Below are positions 7,696 to 16,058 of a stretch of 64,000 bases of DNA, piece after piece. The position numbers were made by a program, and so were the translations under genes. Below the pieces are notes generated by a model, which had not been told where the DNA came from, did no database searches, and saw only the letters and a program-made list of their open reading frames with translations. Source of the stretch: Calothrix sp. NIES-4101 (GTDB lineage Bacteria > Cyanobacteriota > Cyanobacteriia > Cyanobacteriales > Nostocaceae); the NCBI GenBank assembly GCA_004296455.1, contig AP018280.1:4836001-4900000 (forward strand), read 5' to 3'. Every line of letters begins with the position of its first letter. Position 1 is the first letter of the stretch.

Positions 7696-9084
7696 CTCAT
7701 ATCTTGCACCTAGCTGTGTAAACACGTAAAAGCGAATATAATGATGCAAAATCTTACAGGAAGCAAAGGCTTGTCGAAAGCAAAAAAAAGGTAATTAATA
7801 ATACTACAAGCTAACTAATACTACGGGTTCGGATGCCAAAATAACAGATGCTAAGATGCTGTACGTTTCAAAGGGGATGACCGCCATGAAATTGTCAGAT
7901 TTGCATTGGCAACCGAAAACATGAGAGAAAAGGCGTGAAATATCTGATTAAACAAAGCACTAAGAAAATGCTTGCTCACGCCCAAGATTTAGTGTACACC
8001 CTCAAAGAACTGATGCCGACGCAGTACCAAAAAGATAACCTAGAAGCGATGTTGGCGTTATTCTTAGAGGCACAAGGACACCCATTACCTGAACATAGTC
8101 AGACAAAATCCCCAAGCGCAATCAGTCGATTTTTAAATATCAATCCTTGGTCAACAAGGGAAATGATTCGGATAATTCGCTCTTCAGTATTACAAAAAGT
8201 TATCAATTCATTATCGTCATCAGGCAAAGGGCGCAGACCATTTTTACAAGTAATTATTGACCTGACGACTTTAGAAAAACGTGGCAAATTCCCAGAATTT
8301 AGTGATTTAATCAAAGTCTATAATGGTAAGCGTGGTCTCCATCTAGTCGTAGTTTATTTGGTAATAGGACAATGGCGCATTCCTTGGAGTTTTCGTGTTT
8401 GGCGAGGTAAGGGAACTCCTTCCCCTGCAATGCTTGGGCTCAAACTGGTTAAACGTTTACCTCTTTCTTTAACTCAACATTTTCAAACAATTATTTTAGC
8501 TGACACAGCCTTTGGCAGTGTAGAATTCCTTGAGGGTGTACGTCGGCTTAAATATCATGCTGTTACAGGTGTATCTAGTAGTCGTAAGTTGGCTGATGGC
8601 AGATTTTTAAGACGTTTACATCAACAGGGTCAACAGGTTTATTTATTTGGTTTAAATTTCCCCGTTACCGTTTCTTGGTATTACTTAAAACGCGATAATG
8701 GCAAACTAGAAAAACGCTTTGTTTTGTCTACTCGTCCAATTAAAGCTTCTACTCTTAAGTGGTGGGGCAAGCGTCGGTGGCAGATTGAGGGGTGGTTTAA
8801 AACTGCAAAGCATCGTTTTGGCTTACACCGTTTTGGGCAAGGGACTCTGCTGGGTATGTATCGCTGGCTTATCCTTTCACTGACTGCTTACCTCATTGCC
8901 CATTGGACTTATCTCCATTTTCAGGGCGCATCGCCACCTGATTGGGGTCAGGCTGCACAATCTGCCCTTGAATCTATTTTTCCACATATAATTGTGTATC
9001 TTCTTTTACTTGATATTCAACGGCTAACTCCCCTTGCACGTAGTCATGGTTTTGACATTCATATTTCCAGGTGCAAGATGTGAG
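7696..9084 (+). mobile_element. IS4-like insertion sequence
   Basis: The ends are 16-bp inverted repeats with one mismatch: CTCATATCTTGCACCT at 7696 and AGGTGCAAGATGTGAG ending at 9084. They are flanked by a 4-bp duplication, ATAT (7692-7695 and 9085-9088). Excision with one ATAT copy restores SDIKLF in the host transposase. About 240 bp of leader precede the transposase gene and hold no other gene. Confidence 0.87.
7935..9083 (+). CDS. IS4-superfamily DDE transposase
   Basis: The 382-aa intact frame starts at GTG 7935, preceded by a purine-rich stretch; ATG 7971 is an alternative. The core shows DLTTLEKRGKFP (first Asp), TIILADTAFGSVEFL (second Asp) and a C-terminal RRWQIEGWFKTAKHRFGLHR, which fits the R-x-x-x-E-x6-K signature of IS4-type enzymes. 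The TGA at 9081-9083 lies within the right inverted repeat, as in compact elements. The exact subgroup was not determined. The gene looks intact. Confidence 0.87.
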   Translation: MKYLIKQSTKKMLAHAQDLVYTLKELMPTQYQKDNLEAMLALFLEAQGHPLPEHSQTKSPSAISRFLNINPWSTREMIRIIRSSVLQKVINSLSSSGKGRRPFLQVIIDLTTLEKRGKFPEFSDLIKVYNGKRGLHLVVVYLVIGQWRIPWSFRVWRGKGTPSPAMLGLKLVKRLPLSLTQHFQTIILADTAFGSVEFLEGVRRLKYHAVTGVSSSRKLADGRFLRRLHQQGQQVYLFGLNFPVTVSWYYLKRDNGKLEKRFVLSTRPIKASTLKWWGKRRWQIEGWFKTAKHRFGLHRFGQGTLLGMYRWLILSLTAYLIAHWTYLHFQGASPPDWGQAAQSALESIFPHIIVYLLLLDIQRLTPLARSHGFDIHISRCKM

Positions 9085-9413
9085 ATATTAAATTATTTAG
9101 AAATCATCGAGATAAACTAGATAAAAGACAAAGATTTTTAGGAGATAAAGCTTACATTGGAGAAGAACTGATTACAACACCTCATAAGAAACCAAAAAAG
9201 GCAGAGCTTTGCGAAGCAAAAAAAGAGGAAAATAAACAGTTATCCTCCTTACGAATTGGTGTTGAGCATCTGATTTGTCGAGTTAAAACTTTTCACGTTG
9301 CTAGTGACAGATTTCGCCTAGCTAGACATCGTTACAACCACGTAATAATGGCAGTATGCGGTTTAGTTAGATTACATCTAAATTCTTCTTTGATCTTAAG
9401 TGATAATCTTTGA

Positions 9414-9616
9414 GCTTTATCCATCCACATTTACTTGAAAATAGAGCTATGTTTTTCCCAACTTTTAATATTTTTGTTTTTAAACCCCAGAAACCTCATT
9501 TTTAAGTTTGACACTCAAAACAGTACAAGTGTACCTTTGTATCTAAGAAGCTTTTACTGCAAGCACTTTATCTTTCGTAGATAAGTCTATTAGTAGTAGT
9601 TTTTGCGTTGTGACGC
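9414..9616. other. Junction between the IS5-like element and the kinase N-half
   Basis: The first ~35 bp belong to the IS5-like right end. The remaining ~168 bp (9449-9616) match neither the kinase nor the element as far as I can see. Roughly 8-12 kinase codons, from the end of HisKA, are missing. The stretch may be a further decayed insertion or deletion scar. Confidence 0.35.
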
Positions 9617-10528
9617 TTAAAGACTCACTTCATTTAGGAGGTTGCCCAGACTTTGCTGCATTGTCGAGCCAGGTTCCGCCTGTTGCAGCATTTGTTCCAA
9701 TTCTCCTTGCAAAATTGCTAGGGGGGTTTTGAGTTCGTGGGCTGCATCGCCACTGAAACGGGATGCTTGTTTGAAACTGCGTTCCAGGCGTTCGAGCATT
9801 TGGTTAAATACCTGGATGAGTTCGACAAATTCCATATCTGTTGCAGCTGTGGGAATACGTCGATCCAATCCTTGGGCTGTGACTTGACGAATGGCTGTAG
9901 TCATGCGGTGGACAGGAGTTAAAGCTTTCCCCGATAGCCACCATGCTCCCCCAGCAATCAGTAATAGGATTCCGGGAATGGAAACCAGAAAAATGTTACT
10001 CACTACCCTCATTTCTCGACCGATCGCCTGTAAATTGACAGCAATTGCTACCTGTTGTTCGGGTAAAGCGATCGCACCAATACGCCATACACCCATTGGA
10101 GTGCGTTGCGTAATCAGGCGTGGTTTGGGTGCTGGAAAATTTGGTGGTGGGGGGCGGAAACGCCAGTCTGGGTTTGGTGGTGGTGGTAACGACAAGGGTT
10201 GATACATAATTCTTGCCAGGAAACTAGTATCTAACTCCGTAGACCAATTGAGCGAGCGATATAAAGTCTCGCCATTTCTGCCTACAACCCAAAGTGCTAC
10301 CGGGGTATCCGCACCAGCCTCCAAATCACGGGCTAATATGGCTTCGTAGGTTTGCCATTGTTGTTGGTAGCGCATTGTCCGCACCAGTTGATTTTCGAGT
10401 TTGGCATCTAAACGACCGACTTTAGCGTTGCCAATCAGCCACCAAGAAGCAAAACCAAAGCCAATAAGGGCACTACCTGCGAGGGTAGTAGATAACAGAG
10501 CAATTCGTAGGCGAAAGGAGCGAAGTTT
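9617..10528 (-). pseudogene. Sensor histidine kinase, N-terminal half (sensor, HAMP, HisKA)
   Basis: ATG 10528 (MKLRSFRLRIALL) is preferred over an upstream TTG at 10588. The fragment has a first membrane helix near its start, an extracytoplasmic region with a Pro-rich stretch (LSLPPPPNPDWRFRPPPPN), a second helix (NIFLVSIPGILLLIAGGAWWL), a HAMP linker and a HisKA domain with the phospho-accepting His in AAHELKTPLAIL. It stops after LLNEVSL, at the insertion junction. The ATPase half lies at 4705-5190 on the same strand. The regulator gene ends 61 bp upstream, so this was a two-gene operon. A truncated kinase without an ATPase domain cannot autophosphorylate. Confidence 0.88.
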
Positions 10529-10588
10529 CATATCAAGTTTGTGGGCAGATGAATGCTGGAAACAACGCGGAGAATGGTTAAACTGCAA

Positions 10589-11266
10589 TTAAGACTCCAA
10601 TTTGCGAAAACGATAGCCCACACCGCGTACACTTTCAATTAAATCTCCTGCACCCATGCCATCAATTTTTTTGCGAATACGCTGAATGCATACATCCACC
10701 ACATTTGTATTCGGATTGAAATCATAACCCCAAACATGTTCCAAAATTTGGGTACGGGTAAAAACTCGTCCCGGCGATCGCATTAAATATTCCAACAAAT
10801 TAAACTCGCGAGTAGTGAGTTCAATCACCTGGTGATCGCAAGTTACTTCTCGCGTAATTCGGTCAAGTTTCAGTGAACCAATCACAATTTGATTTTGGCG
10901 ATCGCCAATACTACGACGCACTACAGCGAGAATCCGAGCCGCCAACTCCTCAACAAAAAAGGGTTTAGCAATGTAATCATCTGCGCCCAAATTTAATCCT
11001 TCCAGGCGATCGTCCAATTCATTGCGAGCAGTCAATAAAATTACAGGTACATTGTGTCCGGCTCGACGTAAACCTTTGAGAATCGCTAATCCATCTTTTC
11101 CCGGAACCATAATATCCAGGACAATGGCATCATATGCGTTTTCCATTGCCCGCAGATATCCCTCATCCCCATTGTCGCAATAATCGACAACAAACCCCTG
11201 TTCTTTCAATCCGGTTTGGACGAAGTTGGCAATTTTCGGCTCATCTTCAATAAACAGAATATTCAT
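10589..11266 (-). CDS. OmpR/PhoB-family response regulator
   Basis: This is a complete 225-aa regulator. The receiver domain (1-~120) has the acidic pair EDE, the phosphorylation site Asp in DAIVLDIMVPGKDG (about residue 51), the conserved Thr in LLTAR and the Lys in YIAKPF. A winged-helix DNA-binding domain follows (about 130-225), with ELTTREFNLLEYLMRSPGRVFTR and the recognition-helix region NVVDVCIQRIRKKI. It is upstream of, and co-oriented with, the broken kinase, so it is now probably an orphan regulator. The sequence resembles the CopR/CusR metal-response group, but the signal is not known. Confidence 0.93.
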   Translation of the reverse strand: MNILFIEDEPKIANFVQTGLKEQGFVVDYCDNGDEGYLRAMENAYDAIVLDIMVPGKDGLAILKGLRRAGHNVPVILLTARNELDDRLEGLNLGADDYIAKPFFVEELAARILAVVRRSIGDRQNQIVIGSLKLDRITREVTCDHQVIELTTREFNLLEYLMRSPGRVFTRTQILEHVWGYDFNPNTNVVDVCIQRIRKKIDGMGAGDLIESVRGVGYRFRKLES

Positions 11267-11437
11267 CTCCAGTCTGGCTCATCAGTGATCACGGGATTTT
11301 TCGGCGTTGCCTAATTGCGGGATGATTTGGGAATTGGCATCAAAAATAATCACCCTGTCGCCGCGTCTCCCCCGTCTCTCTATCTCCGTGTCAGTTTGTT
11401 TTTGTGGCTCTACTATAAACCGATTTATTATTCCCCA

Positions 11438-11480
11438 AAATTACAAAACTGTAATTTAAAGGTTATGAAAACTGTAATTT
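11438..11480. promoter_or_regulatory. Operator-like repeat cluster between the regulator and the secreted repeat protein
   Basis: Three copies of one half-site are present: an inverted copy AAATTAC (11438-11444), then GTAATTT (11451-11457) and GTAATTT (11474-11480). The last two lie in identical 13-mers, AAAACTGTAATTT, at 11445-11457 and 11468-11480, 23 bp apart. Direct repeats of about two helical turns suit an OmpR-type regulator. The cluster lies ~65-105 bp before the start at 11543. Confidence 0.5.
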
Positions 11481-11542
11481 TCGGGTGGCTTAATCAAAAC
11501 ATAGACAAAAAGCACTTCCGCAAGCAAAGAAAATTAACCATC

Positions 11543-12151
11543 ATGATCAATCGAAACACTCGAAACTTACTAACCGCCTTGACTGCTTCCCTTTTGATTG
11601 GGACTTTAGGAGTCGCTGTTGCCACTGAAGCGATCGCATTACCCAATCTCAACCTTATTGCCCAAAATTCTCCCCAAAAAAGACCACATCATCGTCGTCC
11701 AGATTTCGCCGCCGCCGCCAAGCAATTAGGAGTTAGCGAAGCTGAATTAATCAAGGCTTTGGGATTACCTGAAAAACCGCCAACTGACGTAAATGGTCGT
11801 CCTTCGGGACCTCCACCCAAACCAGATTTTGCCGCAGCAGCCAAAAAACTCGGCGTTACCGAAGAACAATTAATTAAAGTCTTGGGCATTCCACCTCACC
11901 GTCGCCCCGATTTTGCCGCCGCCGCTAAACAATTAGGAGTCAGTGAAAAGGATTTAATTGCGGCGTTGGGAGTCCCAGAAAAACCACCAACTGACGCAAA
12001 TGGTCGTCCTTCGGGGCCTCCACCCAAATCAGATTTTGCTACAGCAGCCAAAAAACTTGGTGTTACCGAAGAACTATTAATTAAAGCATTGGGAATACCA
12101 CCCCATCCCCCAGGCGATCGTCCAGCACCAGAGCAAGCACCTAATTCATAA
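11543..12151 (+). CDS. Secreted protein with tandem 69-residue repeats
   Basis: The open frame extends up to 11315, but ATG 11543 gives a clear signal peptide (MINRNTRNLLTALTASLLIG, processed after roughly EAIA). The ~202-aa product holds two tandem repeats with a DNA period of 207 bp (starting at 11693 and 11900). Each contains two copies of a ~23-aa helical unit like PDFAAAAKQLGVSEAELIKA, separated by a Pro/Gly linker (EKPPTDVNGRPSGPPPK). No enzymatic motif was seen and the function is unknown. It is divergent from the response regulator across the repeat cluster at 11438-11480, so it could be a target. A strong terminator follows. Confidence 0.8.
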   Translation: MINRNTRNLLTALTASLLIGTLGVAVATEAIALPNLNLIAQNSPQKRPHHRRPDFAAAAKQLGVSEAELIKALGLPEKPPTDVNGRPSGPPPKPDFAAAAKKLGVTEEQLIKVLGIPPHRRPDFAAAAKQLGVSEKDLIAALGVPEKPPTDANGRPSGPPPKSDFATAAKKLGVTEELLIKALGIPPHPPGDRPAPEQAPNS

Positions 12152-12194
12152 GTAATATATTTGCTGAAATATGGCTCCGTAATATAAATGCATC

Positions 12195-12225
12195 ATACCT
12201 GGAGGAATATCTCCAGGTATTTTTT
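12195..12225 (+). terminator. Rho-independent terminator
   Basis: A perfect 10-bp stem, ATACCTGGAG (12195-12204) with CTCCAGGTAT (12211-12220), is followed by five T. It closes the repeat-protein gene. Confidence 0.85.
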
Positions 12226-12345
12226 CGTAACTTCCCCAGCTATGGAAATCAAAACCAATATGTACTTTTCCCGTTATTAACTATAAACATACTGGCTTCA
12301 GTGCGATCGCTTATTGGATTCTCCATAAGGCGAGCATTTGGGAGT

Positions 12346-13887
12346 TCATTTTCTTGTATACCGATGTTTGACACCAACAGGAAAATATTCACTATCACCA
12401 TGCAATTTTAATGTCACCTGGGGAGTTTGATATTCCTTAGGAACATAATTGGCAAATTCGCTATTGAGTCGCTTTAATTGCACCAGAATTGAAGTTGTTA
12501 TTTCTTGTCTCTTTTCTTCGCTTGCCTCGACTCCCGGCGCTAATTCTACCGTCACTGTTAAAAATCGATTTTTGTCGCTGTTTTCAATCACTTGTAAGAC
12601 AAATTTACCTGTCACCCATTCTTTAATTCCCGACTGTTCCAATCCCACAGAGATATTTTCTGGGTATATATTGGCACCAAAATAGGAAACTGTAAAATTA
12701 GACCTGCCAAATACATAAACAAAGGGTAAATTTCTGATCCCTCTGCATGTCTCTTCTGTTTCGACATTTATGTTATTGTTAATACTTGAACTTAAAGCTG
12801 TAACTGGATTAAATCCCCAGTGTGAGAGAAATTCCAGCATCGCTTTGTAAGTAATGATCCCACCATTATCTAAAATATTATACCTAATTAAGGGAATGCC
12901 ATTATTCCCAGAAAATAATAATACACCGTCTTTGACTTCAAAAAAACGGCTGAGGGGGTCATACTGTACCAAAGTTGGTAAGCGCGATTCTCCAAATAAA
13001 GCTTTGGCAGCTTCAGGATTTTCGGCGAAGAAACGACGAATGCAAATGCTCAAAGGCGTTTCATTCCCCAATACCCCAGCATCCGCAGTTCCATACAAAG
13101 AAGCAAAATCGTAACAGGGATTTTGGGAACCGATTCTTTCCGCGACTAAACTTCGCCATTCTTCACTAAATACTTCCCCGGCGGTGACAAACTTGATGTT
13201 GTATTGTTGCCATGCCACACCTCTGGCAATTCCGGTATCAATGACATCTTTGAGAAATGGTGGATACCCCAGTAACACTACTTGCTCGAAGTTTGTGCCG
13301 AGTTCAGAGACAACACGTATAATTTCATCTTTATTGTTACCTGGAGTCACGATAGTTAGGGGATATCCTTTACTGGCAAGATATCGGCAACAATTACTTG
13401 TGAACATCCCACCTACCCAAGTTCCTAGGGTAAAACATATCACAGCTAGGGTAGGTTTTGTATCTGCAAAGAAGCTATCGTGAAAGACTTGCTCGAAGCG
13501 GGTAGCAATTTCCAGTTCATCGGTGAAAAATCGGCACCAAAATGTTGGTTTACCAGTGGAACCGGAGGATGCAGCAATGAAGTCACTACTGTGAATTTCC
13601 CCATTCCGAGATAGTTCAGCCAACGAAAAGCGTTGCAGGTAATTTTCCTTTGTTAATGGTGGTAAAGTTTGAAAATCCGTCGGAGTTTGGATACTGGCAG
13701 AATTAATACCATTTTCTGTGAGGAAATTCTTGTAGGCGGGAACATTTGCCACAACCTGATGAAATAGCTCTAATGTTGCTGTGGCTGGTTCTGTGTGCAA
13801 ATGCTGTTGAAGTTTTGTGTCGAGGGGAGTGTGTAAAAAGTGGGAAAATGTCTGTATGGCATACTGCCGTCTTTCTTCGGGATTCAT
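12346..13887 (-). CDS. Phenylacetate-CoA ligase (PaaK)-like adenylate-forming enzyme
   Basis: The frame opens at a TTG (13905) with no visible ribosome binding site; ATG 13887 (MNPEERRQYAIQTF) is taken as the start, giving about 513 aa. The phosphate-binding loop SSGSTGKPTFW and the adenylate motif FASLYGTADAGVLGNE are typical of PaaK-like members of the AMP-binding superfamily, which activate a carboxylate as an acyl-adenylate. The substrate cannot be read from the sequence. The expected C-terminal sub-domain is present. It stands alone, convergent with the repeat-protein gene. The neighbourhood lacks phenylacetate-catabolism genes, so a degradative role is not supported. Confidence 0.8.
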   Translation of the reverse strand: MNPEERRQYAIQTFSHFLHTPLDTKLQQHLHTEPATATLELFHQVVANVPAYKNFLTENGINSASIQTPTDFQTLPPLTKENYLQRFSLAELSRNGEIHSSDFIAASSGSTGKPTFWCRFFTDELEIATRFEQVFHDSFFADTKPTLAVICFTLGTWVGGMFTSNCCRYLASKGYPLTIVTPGNNKDEIIRVVSELGTNFEQVVLLGYPPFLKDVIDTGIARGVAWQQYNIKFVTAGEVFSEEWRSLVAERIGSQNPCYDFASLYGTADAGVLGNETPLSICIRRFFAENPEAAKALFGESRLPTLVQYDPLSRFFEVKDGVLLFSGNNGIPLIRYNILDNGGIITYKAMLEFLSHWGFNPVTALSSSINNNINVETEETCRGIRNLPFVYVFGRSNFTVSYFGANIYPENISVGLEQSGIKEWVTGKFVLQVIENSDKNRFLTVTVELAPGVEASEEKRQEITTSILVQLKRLNSEFANYVPKEYQTPQVTLKLHGDSEYFPVGVKHRYTRK

Positions 13888-14100
13888 TGCACTTGTCACT
13901 GTCAAAATTTGTTGTTATTAGTTAATGGTTAATTCAAAAGGGGAAGGTAGTCGAATAATCAACTTAATCTAGTGTTGCCTTTTTTTGTTTATGCACCACT
14001 CCTCGTCTTCCCCCTATCAATTCTGCTTATTTTCCGTAATAGTTACATTTTATTTTGTAGCAATTTAGTAAAAAATCCTTTAATTCGTCCCTTAAACACC

Positions 14101-15870
14101 ATGCAGGTTTATTGCAGTAAAAAACACGCAAATACAGATAGTAATCGCTTTTGTACTCAATGTGGTGAGGCTTTACCGTTACCACGGGGAAAAGTGATTG
14201 TTAGTCGTTATAAAATTTTACGTCAGTTGGGGCAAGGTGGTTTTGGACGTACTTATTTAGCTGAGGATTTAAAGCAGTCGCAGGAAAAGTGCGTGTTGAA
14301 GGAGTTTGCACCACAAGTTGAGAATCCCCAGGATGTACAAAAAGCGAAGGAGTTATTTGAGCGAGAAGCCAGCGTGTTAAAGGAGTTGCAGCATCCGCAA
14401 ATTCCCAAGTTGCACGATTCCTTCCAAACTCGATTTGGGACTCAGGATTTTTTCTTTTTGGTGCAGGATTTTGTTGAGGGTGACACCTATTGGGATTTGT
14501 TGGATAAACGTTTAAATCAGGGTGAGAAATTTAGTGAAGAAGAGGTGATTTCCTTATTACAAAAAATCTTGCCTGTATTAGTTTACATTCATGCAAAAGG
14601 TGCGATTCACCGTGATATCTCTCCAGATAACCTGATTTTGCGAAGTTCCGATAACTTACCAGTGTTGATTGACTTTGGTGGTGTGAAACAACTGCCAGCT
14701 TCTCAGGGTTTGTGGATGACGCAGTTGGGTGGAAATGTGACTTTGCTGGGGAAAAAAGGTTATGCACCTGAAGAACAGTTGCGTCAGGGTAAAGCTTTTC
14801 CTTGTAGTGATTTACATTCTTTAGCGGTGACGGCTTTAGTATTGTTGACGGGTAAAGAACCACAGGAACTTTACGACAGTTATCAAGGTAGTTGGAGATG
14901 GGGAACAGAAATTAAGGTTAGTCGCAGTTTAGAGGCGACTTTAAAGAAAATGGTCGCATATAAACCGAGCGATCGCTACCAAAGTGCTGAAATCGCAATT
15001 CAAGAGGTGCAAAAGCTTTCCAATCACAAGTTATCAAGTGCTTCTAGTTCTTCAATTTCTACTTCTGCTAGCTCTGCGATTGTCACCTCTGTAAATAAAA
15101 CAGTCAATCCTTTAATTACGAAAATGAAAACGATGATTGCTGCACCTGCAGCGCGTGTTGGTGCTAGCAAGTTACATAAAAAAACACAAATAGCTATCCA
15201 AAAATTACCTTTACCTATTTGGATGCGTCCATTTGCCATTACTTTTGTGGGAACAACAGTTGTGGTTTTGGTTTGCGCTGGAACTTGGGGTTTAGTGAAT
15301 GCTGTCGTTAAGGGTGTCTCGTCAATTTCCATACCAAGTATTTCGCTTCCGAGTCTTCCTAGCATTCCTGGTAGCAACCCTGAATCAAAAAGTGGCGATA
15401 ATAATCAAGGTTCTAACCGTAATAAAAATATTTTGGTTCGTCGTGATGAATTAAAAGTACCTGAAGGCTTTTTCAATCGCATGGTAAACGAGATATTTTA
15501 CACAAAACATCCAGAATTACAGGGGCGAAGTTTAACGGGGAATGCTGAAGACGAAGCTCTACGGAAAGAATGGGCAAGTATTGGACAAGATATATTGAAT
15601 AAATTAGAACAAGAAAAAATCAGTAGCCAAGTTCGTCAGAAACTAGGCAGCTATAGTGGCAAAGATTATGAGGATTGGCGTAAAAAAGCTGAAGCCGGTG
15701 ATTTGGGTGACTACACCATCGAAAAATTAAATACCGACACCAATCGTCAGTTTGACAAATTATTCCCCGGAGTGCGGCGTAGAGAAACAAAACTGAATCC
15801 ACAAACCTACGGACAAATTTGGTACGCGATCGCGGCAGAGAAAGTGAGTAAACTAGAGTCTGGGAAGTAG
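14101..15870 (+). CDS. Zinc-ribbon Ser/Thr protein kinase with membrane anchor
   Basis: The frame is open from 13972, but ATG 14101 (MQVYCSKKHANTDSNRFC) starts exactly at the zinc-ribbon motif conserved in its paralogues. The kinase domain follows: glycine loop LGQGGFGRTYLAED, catalytic Lys in CVLKEF, HRDISPDNLIL (instead of HRDLKPEN, usual in this cyanobacterial group) and DFGGVKQ. A membrane helix lies near PFAITFVGTTVVVLVCAG. The C-terminal ~135 residues (from GFFNRMVNEIF) are a domain shared only with the next gene. The substrate is unknown. It is tandem with, and clearly paralogous to, the kinase at 16059. Confidence 0.9.
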   Translation: MQVYCSKKHANTDSNRFCTQCGEALPLPRGKVIVSRYKILRQLGQGGFGRTYLAEDLKQSQEKCVLKEFAPQVENPQDVQKAKELFEREASVLKELQHPQIPKLHDSFQTRFGTQDFFFLVQDFVEGDTYWDLLDKRLNQGEKFSEEEVISLLQKILPVLVYIHAKGAIHRDISPDNLILRSSDNLPVLIDFGGVKQLPASQGLWMTQLGGNVTLLGKKGYAPEEQLRQGKAFPCSDLHSLAVTALVLLTGKEPQELYDSYQGSWRWGTEIKVSRSLEATLKKMVAYKPSDRYQSAEIAIQEVQKLSNHKLSSASSSSISTSASSAIVTSVNKTVNPLITKMKTMIAAPAARVGASKLHKKTQIAIQKLPLPIWMRPFAITFVGTTVVVLVCAGTWGLVNAVVKGVSSISIPSISLPSLPSIPGSNPESKSGDNNQGSNRNKNILVRRDELKVPEGFFNRMVNEIFYTKHPELQGRSLTGNAEDEALRKEWASIGQDILNKLEQEKISSQVRQKLGSYSGKDYEDWRKKAEAGDLGDYTIEKLNTDTNRQFDKLFPGVRRRETKLNPQTYGQIWYAIAAEKVSKLESGK

Positions 15871-15879
15871 AAGGGGGAA

Positions 15880-16058
15880 TGTGGGAATCATGAGAACGCA
15901 GGGACGCGGAGAAAAAGAGATATATAGAAAAATAGAAAATTTTATTTGTGTCTCCCCCTCTCTGTATCTCTCTCACTCTCCCCCTCCTCCCTCTGCTGAT
16001 TTCTACTAACTATTAACAACTAACTATTAACTTGAATTAAAGTATTTTAATCTTTTAT
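15880..16058. repeat. Low-complexity intergenic repeats
   Basis: This stretch contains a purine/pyrimidine-biased GGGACGCGGAGAAAAAGAG ... CTCCCCCTCTCTG segment, related in style to repeats near 20.2 and 22.5 kb, then heptamer-like AACTATTAAC units (16009-16032). No gene is seen. Confidence 0.5.

Larger units (their letters stand above)
6773..9413 (+). pseudogene. IS5-family (HTH_Tnp_4/DDE_Tnp_4-type) transposase, broken by three insertions and a frameshift
   Basis: The gene starts at ATG 6773 (MTSPLERIESHPQEAKRLIG). Pieces at 6773-6852, 7022-7486, 7656-7695 and 9089-9413 join into one frame if one copy of each target duplication is kept: RYEDF joins ISLVMLAEQRH across the first MITE, GGKDI joins VDICIGHFG across the second, and KISDI joins KLFRNHRDKL across the IS4-like element. 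Family features include APGGGRSAEMTVKQGICLCL, RPGDYQEQKKYYSGKK, FLGDKAYIGEELI, TPHKKPKK and the C-terminal LRIGVEHLICRVKTFHVASDRFRL. One extra base near 7259 shifts the frame between WVEIL and EILPASQMEE, so it was dead or dying apart from the insertions. Confidence 0.85.
5190..9448 (+). mobile_element. IS5-like element, host of four nested insertions
   Basis: This is the outer element that split the kinase gene. The left end lies at about 5190-5195, where kinase homology stops. The right end is placed at about 9448 because the outward-reading sequences AGCTGTCTTTAAAATAAAT (left, from 5195) and AGCTCTATTTTCAAGTAAAT (right, complement from 9448) look like imperfect terminal repeats. The target duplication was not found. 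Native content is 5195-5249, 6763-6852, 7022-7486, 7656-7695 and 9089-9448; the rest is later insertions. Removing these gives an element of roughly 1 kb carrying one decayed transposase gene. Confidence 0.6.

Noticed and set aside
15880-16058. CRISPR-like array
   Set aside because: The repeated AACTATTAAC and C/T-rich stretches lack regular spacing or unique spacers, and no cas genes are present.
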